DNA of 64,000 bases, taken from contig NZ_JAFFJX010000006.1 of NCBI RefSeq assembly GCF_016924755.1, positions 1 to 64,000 on the forward strand, read 5' to 3'. Made by a program: the position numbers and the translations under genes. Under the pieces are notes generated by a model. That model worked only from the letters and a program-made list of their open reading frames with translations, was not told where the DNA came from and made no database searches. Shown in pieces: positions 29,172 through 38,449 of the stretch (its first letter is position 1; every line of letters starts with the position of its first letter). The DNA comes from Longitalea arenae (GTDB taxonomy: Bacteria > Bacteroidota > Bacteroidia > Chitinophagales > Chitinophagaceae).

Positions 29172-30296
29172 TTACAGTATAAGGGTATCAGGTGCTATAT
29201 ATTGCATTCCTGTTTTTTGCTGCAATAATGATTCCAACGTGCGGGCGATCACAGCAGGCTGGGGCAGTTCAGGTTCCTGTATCATGCGGTTATTGCGCAC
29301 ATAACTGATCACTTCATTTTTACTCTGCAACCCGGCTGGTACATTCCAGGCAAAAATCCGACCCCATACCTTCCAGGGCGTATGCTGGGGATTCGTTAAC
29401 GCATACAATACGATCACCGGCGTTTGCCGGGCAGCTGCTATATGAATAGTGGATGTATTTACCGATACAATTACGGCAGCCCCATCGGCCAGGGCAATAA
29501 ACTCACCAATGCTCAGCTTTCCGGCCAGGTCGATGGCCACATCGCCGATGCCGGCGGCAATAGCGCCTGTAAGCCCGCTTTCTTTCGCTGTTCCTGTAAG
29601 CAAGATGGGTAAACCGGTATGTGCCACCAGCTTCCCCAATTTGATCCATTCCTCTACGGGATACATTCTTTTTTCTTCGCTTACCCCCGGATGAAATACC
29701 AGATACCCTTTGGTCAGATCTGCCGGCAGTGTATGCAGTTTCACCAGCATGTTCTGGTGATCCGCCTTACTCACTGTCAACAACAACCGGTCGTCGGATG
29801 TTGTAGCGCCGGTCACCGCTACCAATGCCAGGTCGCGTTTTACCTGGTGCTGAATAAAGCTGTAAGGTTCCTTATCTGGCAACCAGTGGGTGAGCAGGTC
29901 GTATGGATTTTCCCTGCTGTACGCCAGGCGCAGGGGAATACCCGCCATCATAGTTAATAATGCGGCAGGCAGCGCGCTCTGGCTGTAAACGGTGAAGATG
30001 ATGGCTGCATCAAACCGGTAGTCGCGTAAGAGCGCTACCAGTTCAAGCATCTCGGTGCCCGCAGTAGCTGCATTCGATCTTATCCAGGGCAGATCACGGA
30101 CGATCACATCATCTATGACCGGGATAAAACCCGTTATGCTTTGCGCCATGGTAGAGGTAAGCACTGTTATATGACAAAGAAAGCTTTCCTTCAATGCTCT
30201 TAAAGCAGGTGTTGTCATGATCAGGTCACCCATATTGTCGGCCCTTATGCACAGGATCTTTTTACACGTGTTCCACACTGGCTCTTGCTTTAGCAT
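29172..30296 (-). CDS. glycosyltransferase family 9 (heptosyltransferase-like)
   Basis: The protein has 374 residues from the ATG at 30296; the longer frame to 30341 runs deeper into the upstream gene. Features of GT9: ILCIRADNMGDLIMTTPALRAL at the N-terminus, VFHPGVSEEKRMYPVEEW in the middle, LAGKLSIGEFIALADGAAV and VSVNTSTIHIAAA in the C-terminal nucleotide-sugar site. GT9 enzymes transfer heptose from ADP-heptose to lipopolysaccharide core or related sugars. It overlaps the 3' end of the GmhB-like phosphatase gene by 35 bases, so translation is probably coupled. Confidence 0.87.
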   Translation of the reverse strand: MLKQEPVWNTCKKILCIRADNMGDLIMTTPALRALKESFLCHITVLTSTMAQSITGFIPVIDDVIVRDLPWIRSNAATAGTEMLELVALLRDYRFDAAIIFTVYSQSALPAALLTMMAGIPLRLAYSRENPYDLLTHWLPDKEPYSFIQHQVKRDLALVAVTGATTSDDRLLLTVSKADHQNMLVKLHTLPADLTKGYLVFHPGVSEEKRMYPVEEWIKLGKLVAHTGLPILLTGTAKESGLTGAIAAGIGDVAIDLAGKLSIGEFIALADGAAVIVSVNTSTIHIAAARQTPVIVLYALTNPQHTPWKVWGRIFAWNVPAGLQSKNEVISYVRNNRMIQEPELPQPAVIARTLESLLQQKTGMQYIAPDTLIL

Positions 30297-30846
30297 GTTC
30301 AATAATAATGGCAGCCGCATCCTTCCAGTTTTCACATACAAAGGCAGGCCGCCGGCTATCGGTCAGTACCCATTCGGTTTCATTGCCATTATTTAATAAT
30401 ATCGAAGTGCAACCAGCCCGGTTACCGGCTTCGGCATCATGTAAGATATCGCCGATCATCCACGAGCTTTCGAGATCTATATCCATTTCCATCGCCGCCT
30501 GCAATAACATGCCGGGCAATGGTTTCCGGCAATAACAGGCTTTTGCGAAGGGCGCGCGGTCACCTTCCGCATGATGCGGGCAATAATAATAACCATTTAA
30601 CCGTACGCCGTTTTCCAGTAATTTATTTTCAATGAACCGGAAAACCTGGTGTATATCTTCTTCTGTAAAATAAGAAAATGCAATACCGGGCTGGTTGGAT
30701 ATGATGATCAACTGAAAGCCAAACGCCTGCAGCAACTGCAACGCTTCAATGGCATGTTCTTCAAATTCGATCAGGCTGGTATTCACGTTATAGGGCACAT
30801 CTTTGATCAGGGTGCCGTCTTTATCAATAAACACCGCCCTGTTCAT
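30262..30846 (-). CDS. HAD-IIIA phosphatase, GmhB-like (heptose bisphosphate phosphatase family)
   Basis: The protein has 194 residues. The HAD nucleophile motif FIDKDGT (D8, D10), IIISNQPGIA, the zinc-binding set C89-P-H91 ... C104-Y-C106 followed by RKP, and WMIGDILHDAEAGNRAG are those of GmhB. GmhB removes the 7-phosphate of glycero-manno-heptose 1,7-bisphosphate on the ADP-heptose route. Histidinol-phosphate phosphatases share the fold and cannot be excluded, but the neighbouring GT9 genes favour heptose. Its start overlaps the GT4 stop by 4 bases (ATGA) on the minus strand. Confidence 0.87.
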   Translation of the reverse strand: MNRAVFIDKDGTLIKDVPYNVNTSLIEFEEHAIEALQLLQAFGFQLIIISNQPGIAFSYFTEEDIHQVFRFIENKLLENGVRLNGYYYCPHHAEGDRAPFAKACYCRKPLPGMLLQAAMEMDIDLESSWMIGDILHDAEAGNRAGCTSILLNNGNETEWVLTDSRRPAFVCENWKDAAAIIIEHAKARASVEHV

Positions 30847-32174
30847 ACTACAGAACTTTTAAAGCCAGGCAACAGGTTCAGCAGGTTCAGCAAGGTGGTG
30901 TGATCTGCTGCCCTTTGCATAACAGGCACTTTGGCCGGTTTCTGCACATCGGTCAATACCTGGTGATACACCTGGTGCATGGAAGCAGCGATCTTGTTCC
31001 AGGTAAAATAATGTCGTACGTGCTTGATGGCATTCTTACACATCGTACGATGCAGTTCCGCGTCGGTGAGCAAAAGATTGATCTTATCTGCGAGGGCGGG
31101 AGGATCATTGGGCGGCACCAGGAAACCGGTATACTCATCCACCACACTGTATTTAATGCCGCCTACATTACTTCCGATCACCGGTGTGCCGCAGGCCATC
31201 GCTTCCAGCGGTGTAATGCCAAAAGGCTCATACCACGGCGTGGAAATAAATACATCGGCAGCAGCATAATAATATTTCAACAGCGCACGGCCTTTACGTC
31301 CGGTAAATATCACCTGGTCATACACGCCGCTTTCCCTGGCCACCTGTTGCAGGCGCCCTATTTCAGGGGTTGATGCCGGATCGGGAGAATCGGCTTCACC
31401 ACCCACTACAAGTAATTTGATCCTGCTCTTTTGTTTATTCACCTCACCCAATGCCCTGATCACATTGTCCACGCCTTTTCGGGGCACCATTCTGCCCAAT
31501 TGCAGAATGATCTTTTCCTTGCGGGACAACTTCAAATGATCCCGCGCCTCTTCTTTTTCTATTGGATAGAATTCTTTCGGGTTGAAACCACAGGGCACGA
31601 TCACGATCTTATCGGGATCTGCATAATAATGATCCAGCAGATCTTCTTTATCCTGCGGGCATTCTGCCACGATCAGGTTGGCGTCGTCTATAATATGTTT
31701 TTCGATGATCGTTCTTTCCGGCGGAAATCCATCCTGTTGCTTCTGATGCAGCTGGCGCACCAGCCCCAGGGCATGAAAAGTAACAACATAGGGTATACCC
31801 GTGGTCTTTTTTATATTCGATGCTACCAGGGCCGACATAAAGAAATGAGCGTGTATCAACTCATAATACAATTCATGCCGGCTCATAAAGAACAACATCT
31901 GGAAAGTGAATTCCTGCATGTATTGTAATAACTGCTCCTTGGGAATATATTCTGCGGGGCCTGCTGTAACATGAATGATCCGTACACCGGGCTTCCATTC
32001 AACCACTTCAGGAGCAGAAGCGCTGTCCCTCCGTGTGTATATATCAATATGATATCCTTTTCGAACCAGCTGCATGCTAAGTTCAGCGACATATACATTT
32101 TGTCCGCCATTGTCAATGCCACCCAATAAAGCCAGGGGGGAAGCATGCTCGCTGATAAAGGCAATCCTTGTCAT
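30843..32174 (-). CDS. glycosyltransferase family 4 (GT-B retaining)
   Basis: The protein has 443 residues. GGIDNGGQNVYVAELSMQL at the N-terminus is the glycine-rich loop of sucrose-synthase-like GT4 enzymes; the C-terminal half has LQLGRMVPRKGVDNVIRAL and the E-x7-E motif EPFGITPLEAMACGTPVIGS. The donor and acceptor cannot be predicted. It overlaps both neighbours by 4 bases (ATGA junctions) within the leftward five-gene operon. Confidence 0.88.
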   Translation of the reverse strand: MTRIAFISEHASPLALLGGIDNGGQNVYVAELSMQLVRKGYHIDIYTRRDSASAPEVVEWKPGVRIIHVTAGPAEYIPKEQLLQYMQEFTFQMLFFMSRHELYYELIHAHFFMSALVASNIKKTTGIPYVVTFHALGLVRQLHQKQQDGFPPERTIIEKHIIDDANLIVAECPQDKEDLLDHYYADPDKIVIVPCGFNPKEFYPIEKEEARDHLKLSRKEKIILQLGRMVPRKGVDNVIRALGEVNKQKSRIKLLVVGGEADSPDPASTPEIGRLQQVARESGVYDQVIFTGRKGRALLKYYYAAADVFISTPWYEPFGITPLEAMACGTPVIGSNVGGIKYSVVDEYTGFLVPPNDPPALADKINLLLTDAELHRTMCKNAIKHVRHYFTWNKIAASMHQVYHQVLTDVQKPAKVPVMQRAADHTTLLNLLNLLPGFKSSVV

Positions 32175-33151
32175 ACCGTCACATTTTTATTGTTGATCGC
32201 AAATTGAAATACCTCGTTCCATTCCCGGGCAAAGCGCTCTATATTGAAATGTTCCAGGGCAACTTGCCGGGCACGCGCTCCCATAGTGATTGCCAGTGAC
32301 CGATCATGTAACAGTCGTTTCATGTCAGTTATCAGCGCATCAACATTGGTGTTGATGAATGCCGATTCACCATTTCTAAGCAGATTGGCATATTCAGTAG
32401 TAGCCAGCGACACAACAGGTAATCCTGCCATCATCGCTTCACATACCGAAAGCCCAAAACTGGTATGCCGTATCGGATTGAATAGAAACCGGTAACGGGT
32501 AGTGAAGGCGGTCAATTGAGGAAACAATACTTCACCCAGACCACCATATTTCTCTGTGCCCATACCTGCCAGGTCAACAGGCACTTCTGCACGTACCTGT
32601 TCATAAACATCCCAGCCGGTAATGCGGCCGCGTTCTTTAATATGATTTATGACTACGATCCCTTTTTCGAGTTCCCCATTATAATGATGTGTGGGCTCTG
32701 TTATGCCATGCTCGATCACCCTCACCTGTGGAACGTTGTTCTTCCACATTAATTTATTATAGTGGGTCACATGAACCAGCACCACCTCCTCATCTGTCAG
32801 GGGATGCGGTGAATTCACCGGATGTGGTTCCGGTGCATTGTGCTCGAGATAAACAGCCGGCAATTGACGTTGCTCCGCTGATAATACCTCGTACTGATCG
32901 ATGCGGTAATTTTTCTCCGACTGGAACAGGATGCAATCGAATTGATGTTCCTTCACTGCATCAACAGGAACTTCGATCACATTGTCGCCAAACAAAAAAG
33001 TGTTGCCCCTTCCGTAATAACCTTCATCTTTTTTGTCGTTGACGGGAATATAAATGTCAAATCCACATTGAGAAAGATAATACAAATAGCTTCCGTGAAT
33101 ATGCCAGGTGAACAGTTTAAGCCTGTCTGTTTGTCGTACAAATGAAGTCAT
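32171..33151 (-). CDS. glycosyltransferase family 4, first gene of the leftward glycan operon
   Basis: The protein has 326 residues from the ATG at 33151, chosen because RLKLFTWHIHGSYLYYLS right after it is the usual beginning of such enzymes. In-frame alternatives are ATG 33214 and TTG 33286; the extra residues look unlike the family. The C-terminal part carries HTSFGLSVCEAMMAGLPVVSL, the donor-binding GT4 motif, and NGESAFINTNVDALITDM. It is divergent from the carbamoyltransferase gene, so the ~210 bases between them probably hold promoters for both operons. Confidence 0.82.
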   Translation of the reverse strand: MTSFVRQTDRLKLFTWHIHGSYLYYLSQCGFDIYIPVNDKKDEGYYGRGNTFLFGDNVIEVPVDAVKEHQFDCILFQSEKNYRIDQYEVLSAEQRQLPAVYLEHNAPEPHPVNSPHPLTDEEVVLVHVTHYNKLMWKNNVPQVRVIEHGITEPTHHYNGELEKGIVVINHIKERGRITGWDVYEQVRAEVPVDLAGMGTEKYGGLGEVLFPQLTAFTTRYRFLFNPIRHTSFGLSVCEAMMAGLPVVSLATTEYANLLRNGESAFINTNVDALITDMKRLLHDRSLAITMGARARQVALEHFNIERFAREWNEVFQFAINNKNVTV

Positions 33152-33363
33152 AACGGTAATCTCATTTAATGTTGAACTTCTCATTATTGCATAAAAGTGA
33201 TGCCGCATGAACATGTGGAAATAGGGAAACGCTTCTCTGGTTTTCAATTTTTTATATAGCGTTATGTCCACAACTTGGCTAGACAATATGTAAAATCACA
33301 CCGGGTAAGGTATTTGATGCGTTCGCCAGATATTAACCATCATCACAAAAAATTATCGCCCAC

Positions 33364-35067
33364 ATGTATACACTTGGCATAAATGCAGCATTTCACGACT
33401 CAGCAGCTGCACTGATCAAAGACGGTGTTTTGATTGCAGCCGCAGAAGACGAACGGTTCACACATATTAAACATGGTAAGCGACCCATTCCATTTTCAGC
33501 GTACGAACTTCCATTCCACGCCATTGATTATTGCTTGCAGGAAGCCGGCATCACGATGAATGAAGTTGATCATATTGCGTATTCCTTCGATCCTGCTTTG
33601 CTAAAGAACCATCAGCAAAACGGCAACGGCAACAACAATGTTGGCGCCAGCATATTTGCTGAACAATGGAACGATCTCTTCCTTTCTTATATGCAGCAGG
33701 CGCCCCAGCATTTGCGCGATGGATATCCCCATCACCTGCAAAAGCGGTTTGCCGGCCTGGTTATTCAACCGGAGAAATGGCATTTCGTGGAACATCATAT
33801 TGCCCATGCAGCCAGCGCCTTCTTTCCCTCGCCTTTTAAAGAAGCAGCTATATTAACACTCGATGGGCGGGGCGAGCTGGCCAGCACCAGTTATTTTCTG
33901 GGAAAAGACAACACCATGCAGAAGATCGGTGAAGTATGTATGCCGCATTCACTGGGCATGTTATATGAAAAGATGACCACCTACCTGGGTTTTCTGCATT
34001 CCTCCGATGAATATAAAGTGATGGCCCTGGCTTCTTATGGCAAGCCGGTTTATCTTGATAAATTCAGATCCTTCATTCATATGGATGGCAAAGGCTGTTA
34101 TACCATCGATGATTTTTCACCGGAAGAAGCATTTGGTCCGGCCCGCAAGAAAGGAGCCACCTTCGAACAACGGTATTTCGATATTGCCCATTCCTTGCAG
34201 AAAGTGCTTGAAGAAACGGTATTACAACTGGCGCACTGGTTATATAAAGAAACCAAACAGGAGAACCTGTGTATTGCAGGTGGGGTAGCATTGAATTGTG
34301 TGCTGAATGCCATTATAAGAGATAAAGGACCTTTCAAAAATGTATGGGTGCAACCGGCAGCCGGTGATGCAGGTACGGCCCTGGGCGCTGCCATCTGGAT
34401 CGACCGGAAATTCAATGCCGGCACCCCGGCGCAGCCGATGGAACATGCTTATTGGGGCCCTTCATATTCAGATGCCGATGTAGAAGGTTTATTGCAATGG
34501 ATGAAGATCCCGTACCGGCGATTGAACAATGTAGCTGCAGAAACAGCCAGCCTGCTGGCGCAGAACAAGGTCATTGGCTGGTTCCAGGGCAGAATGGAAT
34601 TCGGGCCCCGTGCATTGGGCAGCCGCTCCATACTGGCTTCACCAGCCGAAGCTTCGATGCAGCAAAAGCTGAATGAGATCAAAGACCGCGAAGACTTCAG
34701 GCCCGTGGCGCCGGTGGTTATGGAAGAAGTGGCAGGGGAGTGGTTTGAGAATGCTACGGTTTCCCCATTCATGTTGTTCGTGTATAATATTAAACCCGAC
34801 AAGGCCGATAAAATACCAGCGGTACGGCATGTGGATGGCACCGCCCGCATTCAAACCATCAATAAAAAGCAGCATAAACTGTATTACGATCTGTTGCACG
34901 AGTTCAATAAACTTACCGGGGTACCGGTGCTCATCAATACCTCCTTCAATACCAGGGGCGAGCCTATTGTATGTTCACCCAAGGATGCTATTGCCTGTTT
35001 CTGGACTTCCCCCTTTGATGCGTTGGTGATCAATTCATTTTTACTGGAAAAAAATGCCGTTGCATGA
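33364..35067 (+). CDS. NodU/CmcH-family O-carbamoyltransferase
   Basis: The protein has 567 residues, a normal length for the family. The N-terminal ASKHA/Kae1-like domain has GINAAFHDSAAALIKDG, AAAEDERFTHIKHGKR, HHIAHAASAFFPSPF and TLDGRGE. The C-terminal domain has GWFQGRMEFGPRALGSRSIL and REDFRPVAPVVMEE, both family hallmarks. These enzymes transfer a carbamoyl group from carbamoyl phosphate via carbamoyl-AMP to a hydroxyl of a sugar or antibiotic. Here it starts an operon with GT2 and GT9 genes (4-base overlaps), so the acceptor is probably a surface-glycan sugar. Confidence 0.92.
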   Translation: MYTLGINAAFHDSAAALIKDGVLIAAAEDERFTHIKHGKRPIPFSAYELPFHAIDYCLQEAGITMNEVDHIAYSFDPALLKNHQQNGNGNNNVGASIFAEQWNDLFLSYMQQAPQHLRDGYPHHLQKRFAGLVIQPEKWHFVEHHIAHAASAFFPSPFKEAAILTLDGRGELASTSYFLGKDNTMQKIGEVCMPHSLGMLYEKMTTYLGFLHSSDEYKVMALASYGKPVYLDKFRSFIHMDGKGCYTIDDFSPEEAFGPARKKGATFEQRYFDIAHSLQKVLEETVLQLAHWLYKETKQENLCIAGGVALNCVLNAIIRDKGPFKNVWVQPAAGDAGTALGAAIWIDRKFNAGTPAQPMEHAYWGPSYSDADVEGLLQWMKIPYRRLNNVAAETASLLAQNKVIGWFQGRMEFGPRALGSRSILASPAEASMQQKLNEIKDREDFRPVAPVVMEEVAGEWFENATVSPFMLFVYNIKPDKADKIPAVRHVDGTARIQTINKKQHKLYYDLLHEFNKLTGVPVLINTSFNTRGEPIVCSPKDAIACFWTSPFDALVINSFLLEKNAVA

Positions 35068-36044
35068 AACCCTGGATCTCTGTTGTGATCGCCACCTGGC
35101 AGCGTACCCATTTGATACAACGCTGCCTGGAGGCCCTGGTAAAGCAAACAATGCCCGGGAACAGTTACGAGGTGATCATTGTTACCGACGGACCCGACCC
35201 CGCCACCGTTAAATTCATGAAGCAATGGCTTAGGAACTATCAGGGTAAGGTAGCCGTAACCTGTATTTCCCTGCCCGTTAAAAAAGGCCCTGCCGCAGCC
35301 CGCAATGCCGGCTGGCGCAAGGCCCTAGGCGAACTCATTGTTTTCACCGATGATGACTGTGTTCCACAACCGGAATGCCTGCACAAGTACTGGGTAGCGT
35401 ATACCCCGTACCGCGACACGGCCATTGCTTTTTCCGGCCGTATTAAAGTGCCTCTCTCGGGTTTGCCTACCGACTATGAAAAAAATACGGCGCAGCTGGA
35501 ACAGGCCCGCTTTGTAACCGCCAATTGCGCCTGCAGCCGCAAAGCCCTGGAGCTCACCGGCGGGCTCGATGAAGAATTCACCATGGCCTGGCGCGAAGAC
35601 ACGGCCCTGGAATTTGACCTCAGCGAAAAGGAGATCCCGATCATCAAAGTACCCGAAGCGGTGATCGTTCATCCGGTACGGGCAGCTTCCTGGGGCATAA
35701 GCATTAAGGAACAAAAGAAAAGTATGTTCAATGCCCTGCTGTATAAGAAACATGCATGGCTATATGAAAAAAGCAATATGGAACGGCCGCCCCGGTACTA
35801 TTATTTAATCACCTGCCTCTTACTGCTGGCATTGATCTTCGCTTTTCATAACAGCACAGGGACCATTTTTTGCATGGCAGTTTGGGTAATACTTACCGGC
35901 TGGTTTGCCTGGAAAAGACTGAAAGATACGTCCCGCAGCCTGCCGCATGTAGCCGAAATGATCTTTACCTCAGCCATTATACCGGTAGTTTCCGTTTACT
36001 GGAACCTGTATGGCGCTGTAAAATTTAAGACCTTTTTTGTATGA
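35064..36044 (+). CDS. glycosyltransferase family 2 with C-terminal membrane segments
   Basis: The protein has 326 residues. The GT-A domain shows WISVVIATWQRTHLIQRCLEAL, KKGPAAARNAGWRKA, the DxD-type metal site FTDDDCVP, and the acceptor region WREDTALEFDL. Two hydrophobic helices near the C-terminus (ITCLLLLALIFAF and IFCMAVWVILTGWFAW) would hold it in the inner membrane. It overlaps the carbamoyltransferase by 4 bases and the next gene by 4 bases, so it is translationally coupled to both. Confidence 0.88.
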   Translation: MKPWISVVIATWQRTHLIQRCLEALVKQTMPGNSYEVIIVTDGPDPATVKFMKQWLRNYQGKVAVTCISLPVKKGPAAARNAGWRKALGELIVFTDDDCVPQPECLHKYWVAYTPYRDTAIAFSGRIKVPLSGLPTDYEKNTAQLEQARFVTANCACSRKALELTGGLDEEFTMAWREDTALEFDLSEKEIPIIKVPEAVIVHPVRAASWGISIKEQKKSMFNALLYKKHAWLYEKSNMERPPRYYYLITCLLLLALIFAFHNSTGTIFCMAVWVILTGWFAWKRLKDTSRSLPHVAEMIFTSAIIPVVSVYWNLYGAVKFKTFFV

Positions 36045-37096
36045 TGACATTTACCACTGAAAAACCGAAGATCGCCCTGCTCAGGGCCCTGCAATTAGGC
36101 GATATGCTTTGCGCTGTTCCCGCATTCCGGGCTTTGCGCCAGGCTTTTCCACCGGCAGAGATCAGCCTGATTGGTCTGCCCTGGGCGGGCTCTTTTGTTC
36201 AACGGTATAACCAGTATATCGACCGGTTGATCGTATTCCCCGGTTATCCGGGCCTGCCGGAACAACCGTTCTCCCAAACAGCCTGGGATAAGTTTGTGGA
36301 ACAGATGCGGCAGGAACAATTTGATTGCATTATCCAGATGCAGGGGAATGGCACTATTGTTAACGAAATGCTGCAACAGCTGGGCGCCAGGCAGCTCGCC
36401 GGCTTTCACCGCCACGATTGCCGTATGGACCCCGAATGGTTTACAGAGTATCCCGAAACGGAACACGAGATCAACCGCCACCTGTTATTGATGCAACACC
36501 TCGGCATCCGGGATACCAATCCACAGCTGGAATTTCCCATTACTGATGAGGAAGAAGAGAGCATGCAGGAGCTGGTCCCTTTTGTACATTATGAAAAATA
36601 TGTAGTGGTGCATCCCGGTTCGCGGAGCGCTGCCCGGCAATGGCCGCCCTGCTATTTTGCAGCCATGGCCGATCACTGCGCCCAGAACGGTTACCGCGTG
36701 GTGCTCACCGGTACGGCCGATGAGAAGTATCTTACAGACTATGTGGCTGCGTTAATGCAGCATAAAGCCGTTAACCTGGCAGGAAAAACAAATCTGGGTG
36801 TCGTAGCCGCACTCATTAAAAATGCCAGCCTGCTCATCGCCAATTGCACGGGCGTTTCCCATATTGCAGCCGGCACCCGAACACCCAGTATCATTATCAG
36901 TATGGATGGCGAACCGCATCGCTGGGGACCATTGAACCGCGAACTGCATCATGTATTTGACTGGACAAGCAAAAAATCATTTACGGAAGTATATCACCAG
37001 TTGTGCCACCTGATCACTACAGAACAGAAAAAAGAGATTGGATTAACGAAACCGGTAGCCATACAATTAGGAGCAATGGGATTTGTTGCTCAGTAG
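36041..37096 (+). CDS. glycosyltransferase family 9 (heptosyltransferase-like)
   Basis: The protein has 351 residues. GT9 features are IALLRALQLGDMLCAVPAFRAL, VVHPGSRSAARQWPP, VVLTGTADEKYL, NLAGKTNLGVVAALIKNASL and NCTGVSHIAAGTRTPSI. It is the second GT9 in this region, which strengthens the case for a heptose-type glycan. The last 30 bases overlap the 3' end of the convergent response-regulator gene. Confidence 0.87.
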   Translation: MMTFTTEKPKIALLRALQLGDMLCAVPAFRALRQAFPPAEISLIGLPWAGSFVQRYNQYIDRLIVFPGYPGLPEQPFSQTAWDKFVEQMRQEQFDCIIQMQGNGTIVNEMLQQLGARQLAGFHRHDCRMDPEWFTEYPETEHEINRHLLLMQHLGIRDTNPQLEFPITDEEEESMQELVPFVHYEKYVVVHPGSRSAARQWPPCYFAAMADHCAQNGYRVVLTGTADEKYLTDYVAALMQHKAVNLAGKTNLGVVAALIKNASLLIANCTGVSHIAAGTRTPSIIISMDGEPHRWGPLNRELHHVFDWTSKKSFTEVYHQLCHLITTEQKKEIGLTKPVAIQLGAMGFVAQ

Positions 37097-37456
37097 GACC
37101 GACAGCTCATCGAGCAGCATATGAATATTTTCAGGTTTGTGAATACAATAAGATGCACCTGATTGCAAAGCCTTTTTGCGATCAGCTTCACTAATATGAG
37201 TGGAATATATCACAAACACCGCACGATGCAACTTTTCTACCTGCTTCAACTGCTTCAAACAACAAAAACCATCGTGTTTGGGCATATTGATATCTATAAA
37301 TACAAAATCGGGCTGTAGTTCATTCAATAATTCAGTCGCCTCTTCCAGATTGCTGGCCCAAATACAACGGCTGTCATTTTTGGCCATTTCCAACGCCAGT
37401 TTGATAATATAATACTCCTCTTCATCATCATCTACCAGTAAAATTGTTTTTTGCAT
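37067..37456 (-). CDS. stand-alone CheY-like response regulator
   Basis: The protein has 129 residues from the ATG at 37456 (a TTG at 37474 is less likely). It is a single receiver domain with LLVDDDEEE acidic pocket, phosphorylatable D55 (FVFIDINMPKHDG), YSTHIS and the conserved Lys in CIHKPEN. There is no output domain, so it acts by protein contact, as in Rcp1/CheY-type shuttles. No kinase gene is adjacent; the closest is the His-less kinase 3.3 kb away. Its 3' end overlaps that of the GT9 gene. Confidence 0.9.
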   Translation of the reverse strand: MQKTILLVDDDEEEYYIIKLALEMAKNDSRCIWASNLEEATELLNELQPDFVFIDINMPKHDGFCCLKQLKQVEKLHRAVFVIYSTHISEADRKKALQSGASYCIHKPENIHMLLDELSVLLSNKSHCS

Positions 37457-37721
37457 ACTACTATCATTTGACAAGGTTAAGGTTACATCCGGGTTGCAGG
37501 ATGTACCAGCAGGACAATAGATCTCAGTTCCCTGGTAAGGACAGAGGCGTCAGATCAATGCTGCTGTTATGGCAAGCCTCACGTATAAAACCATTAAGGG
37601 TTGATAAAAAAAAGAGTTGATGGGAATATACAATAAGAGAAATGATGTATGTACAAACGGAGTGCTGTTGTTGTACCGTAGGTGGTATAAAGATACCTAC
37701 TTCACCATGACTAAAAAAAAA

Positions 37722-38084
37722 TTATTTTAGGCCATCGATGAGTTTCTCAGCTGTCTGCAAGAGCTGTTGATTGGAAAAGGGTTTTTCCAAATAGGCGTCG
37801 GCCCTGGCTTCTTTTGTCAGTGCATGCAAATGCGGCGTGGCCGATAAAATGATGACAGGAATTTGTTTTGTTGATTCAGTGTCTTTCAGATGCCGGCAAA
37901 TATCCAGACCGTCTACGCCCGACAATTGTTTGTCAACAATAAACAGGTCCGGAATGTCGAACTTTTCAGTAAAAATAAAATTGCCATTTAAATAAGTAGC
38001 CGTATTGAAACCTGCACGGGTCAATAATATGCTTATGGCATCTGATATGGCAGGATCGTCTTCAATGATAATTACTTTCTTCAT
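37722..38084 (-). CDS. stand-alone CheY-like response regulator downstream of a TPP riboswitch
   Basis: The protein has 120 residues from the ATG at 38084 (MKKVIIIEDD). The frame stays open upstream to 38387, but that part runs through the TPP aptamer and is unlike protein. Receiver features: IIEDDPAIS acidic pair, D51 (LFIVDKQLSGVDG), VIILSAT and the Lys in YLEKPFS. No output domain is present. A TPP riboswitch and terminator lie 200-365 bases upstream on the same strand, the only regulatory structure visible before this gene. Confidence 0.9.
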   Translation of the reverse strand: MKKVIIIEDDPAISDAISILLTRAGFNTATYLNGNFIFTEKFDIPDLFIVDKQLSGVDGLDICRHLKDTESTKQIPVIILSATPHLHALTKEARADAYLEKPFSNQQLLQTAEKLIDGLK

Positions 38085-38288
38085 GAGTATGTACAGTATG
38101 CTGATGCTGGTGAGCGTGCGCGTTCTGCTTTTTGTTATATCAGCTGCAATAAACAAGCCCCGGACCATACCGGTTTGCTGCACCAGCATGGCTTGCAGGA
38201 GCACCCGACGTAAATCAGCGAATTGATGAAGGTTTTGCAGAAGATTATTGCAAAAAGAAAGATTTAACGACCTGTGGCTGTTGAACAC

Positions 38289-38317
38289 AAAAAAAAGACT
38301 CCGGATGTACCGGAGTC
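38289..38317 (-). terminator. intrinsic terminator directly after the TPP aptamer
   Basis: On the minus strand the 8-bp stem GACTCCGG / CCGGAGTC is followed by eight Ts (the A run 38289-38296 on plus). It begins 6 bases after the last pair of aptamer helix P1, the usual place for an expression platform. Confidence 0.9.
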
Positions 38318-38323
38318 CCCATG

Positions 38324-38449
38324 TATTCTTCAGTCCCTTCGCTGGCATTATCCAGATCAGGTCGTCGGGGTATACTCTCAGGTTCAATTTTCATGAGTAG
38401 GTTCCTCACGGATTCTTCTCATCTTATTTAACCACCCCCTTGAAGAATA
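38324..38449 (-). ncRNA. TPP (thiamine pyrophosphate) riboswitch aptamer
   Basis: Read on the minus strand, the region has the THI-box core: CTGAGAG, then ACCTGATCTGGATAA, TGCCAGCGAAGGGA. Helix P1 closes it with 9 complementary bases at each end (plus 38441-38449 and 38324-38332). A P3 arm insertion with ATGAG/CTCAT pairing is present. The only gene downstream on this strand is a response regulator, not a thiamine gene. Confidence 0.93.

Noticed and set aside
37722-38387. 221-residue form of the response regulator
   Set aside because: The extra 101 codons translate the TPP aptamer and its terminator; the receiver domain starts at ATG 38084.
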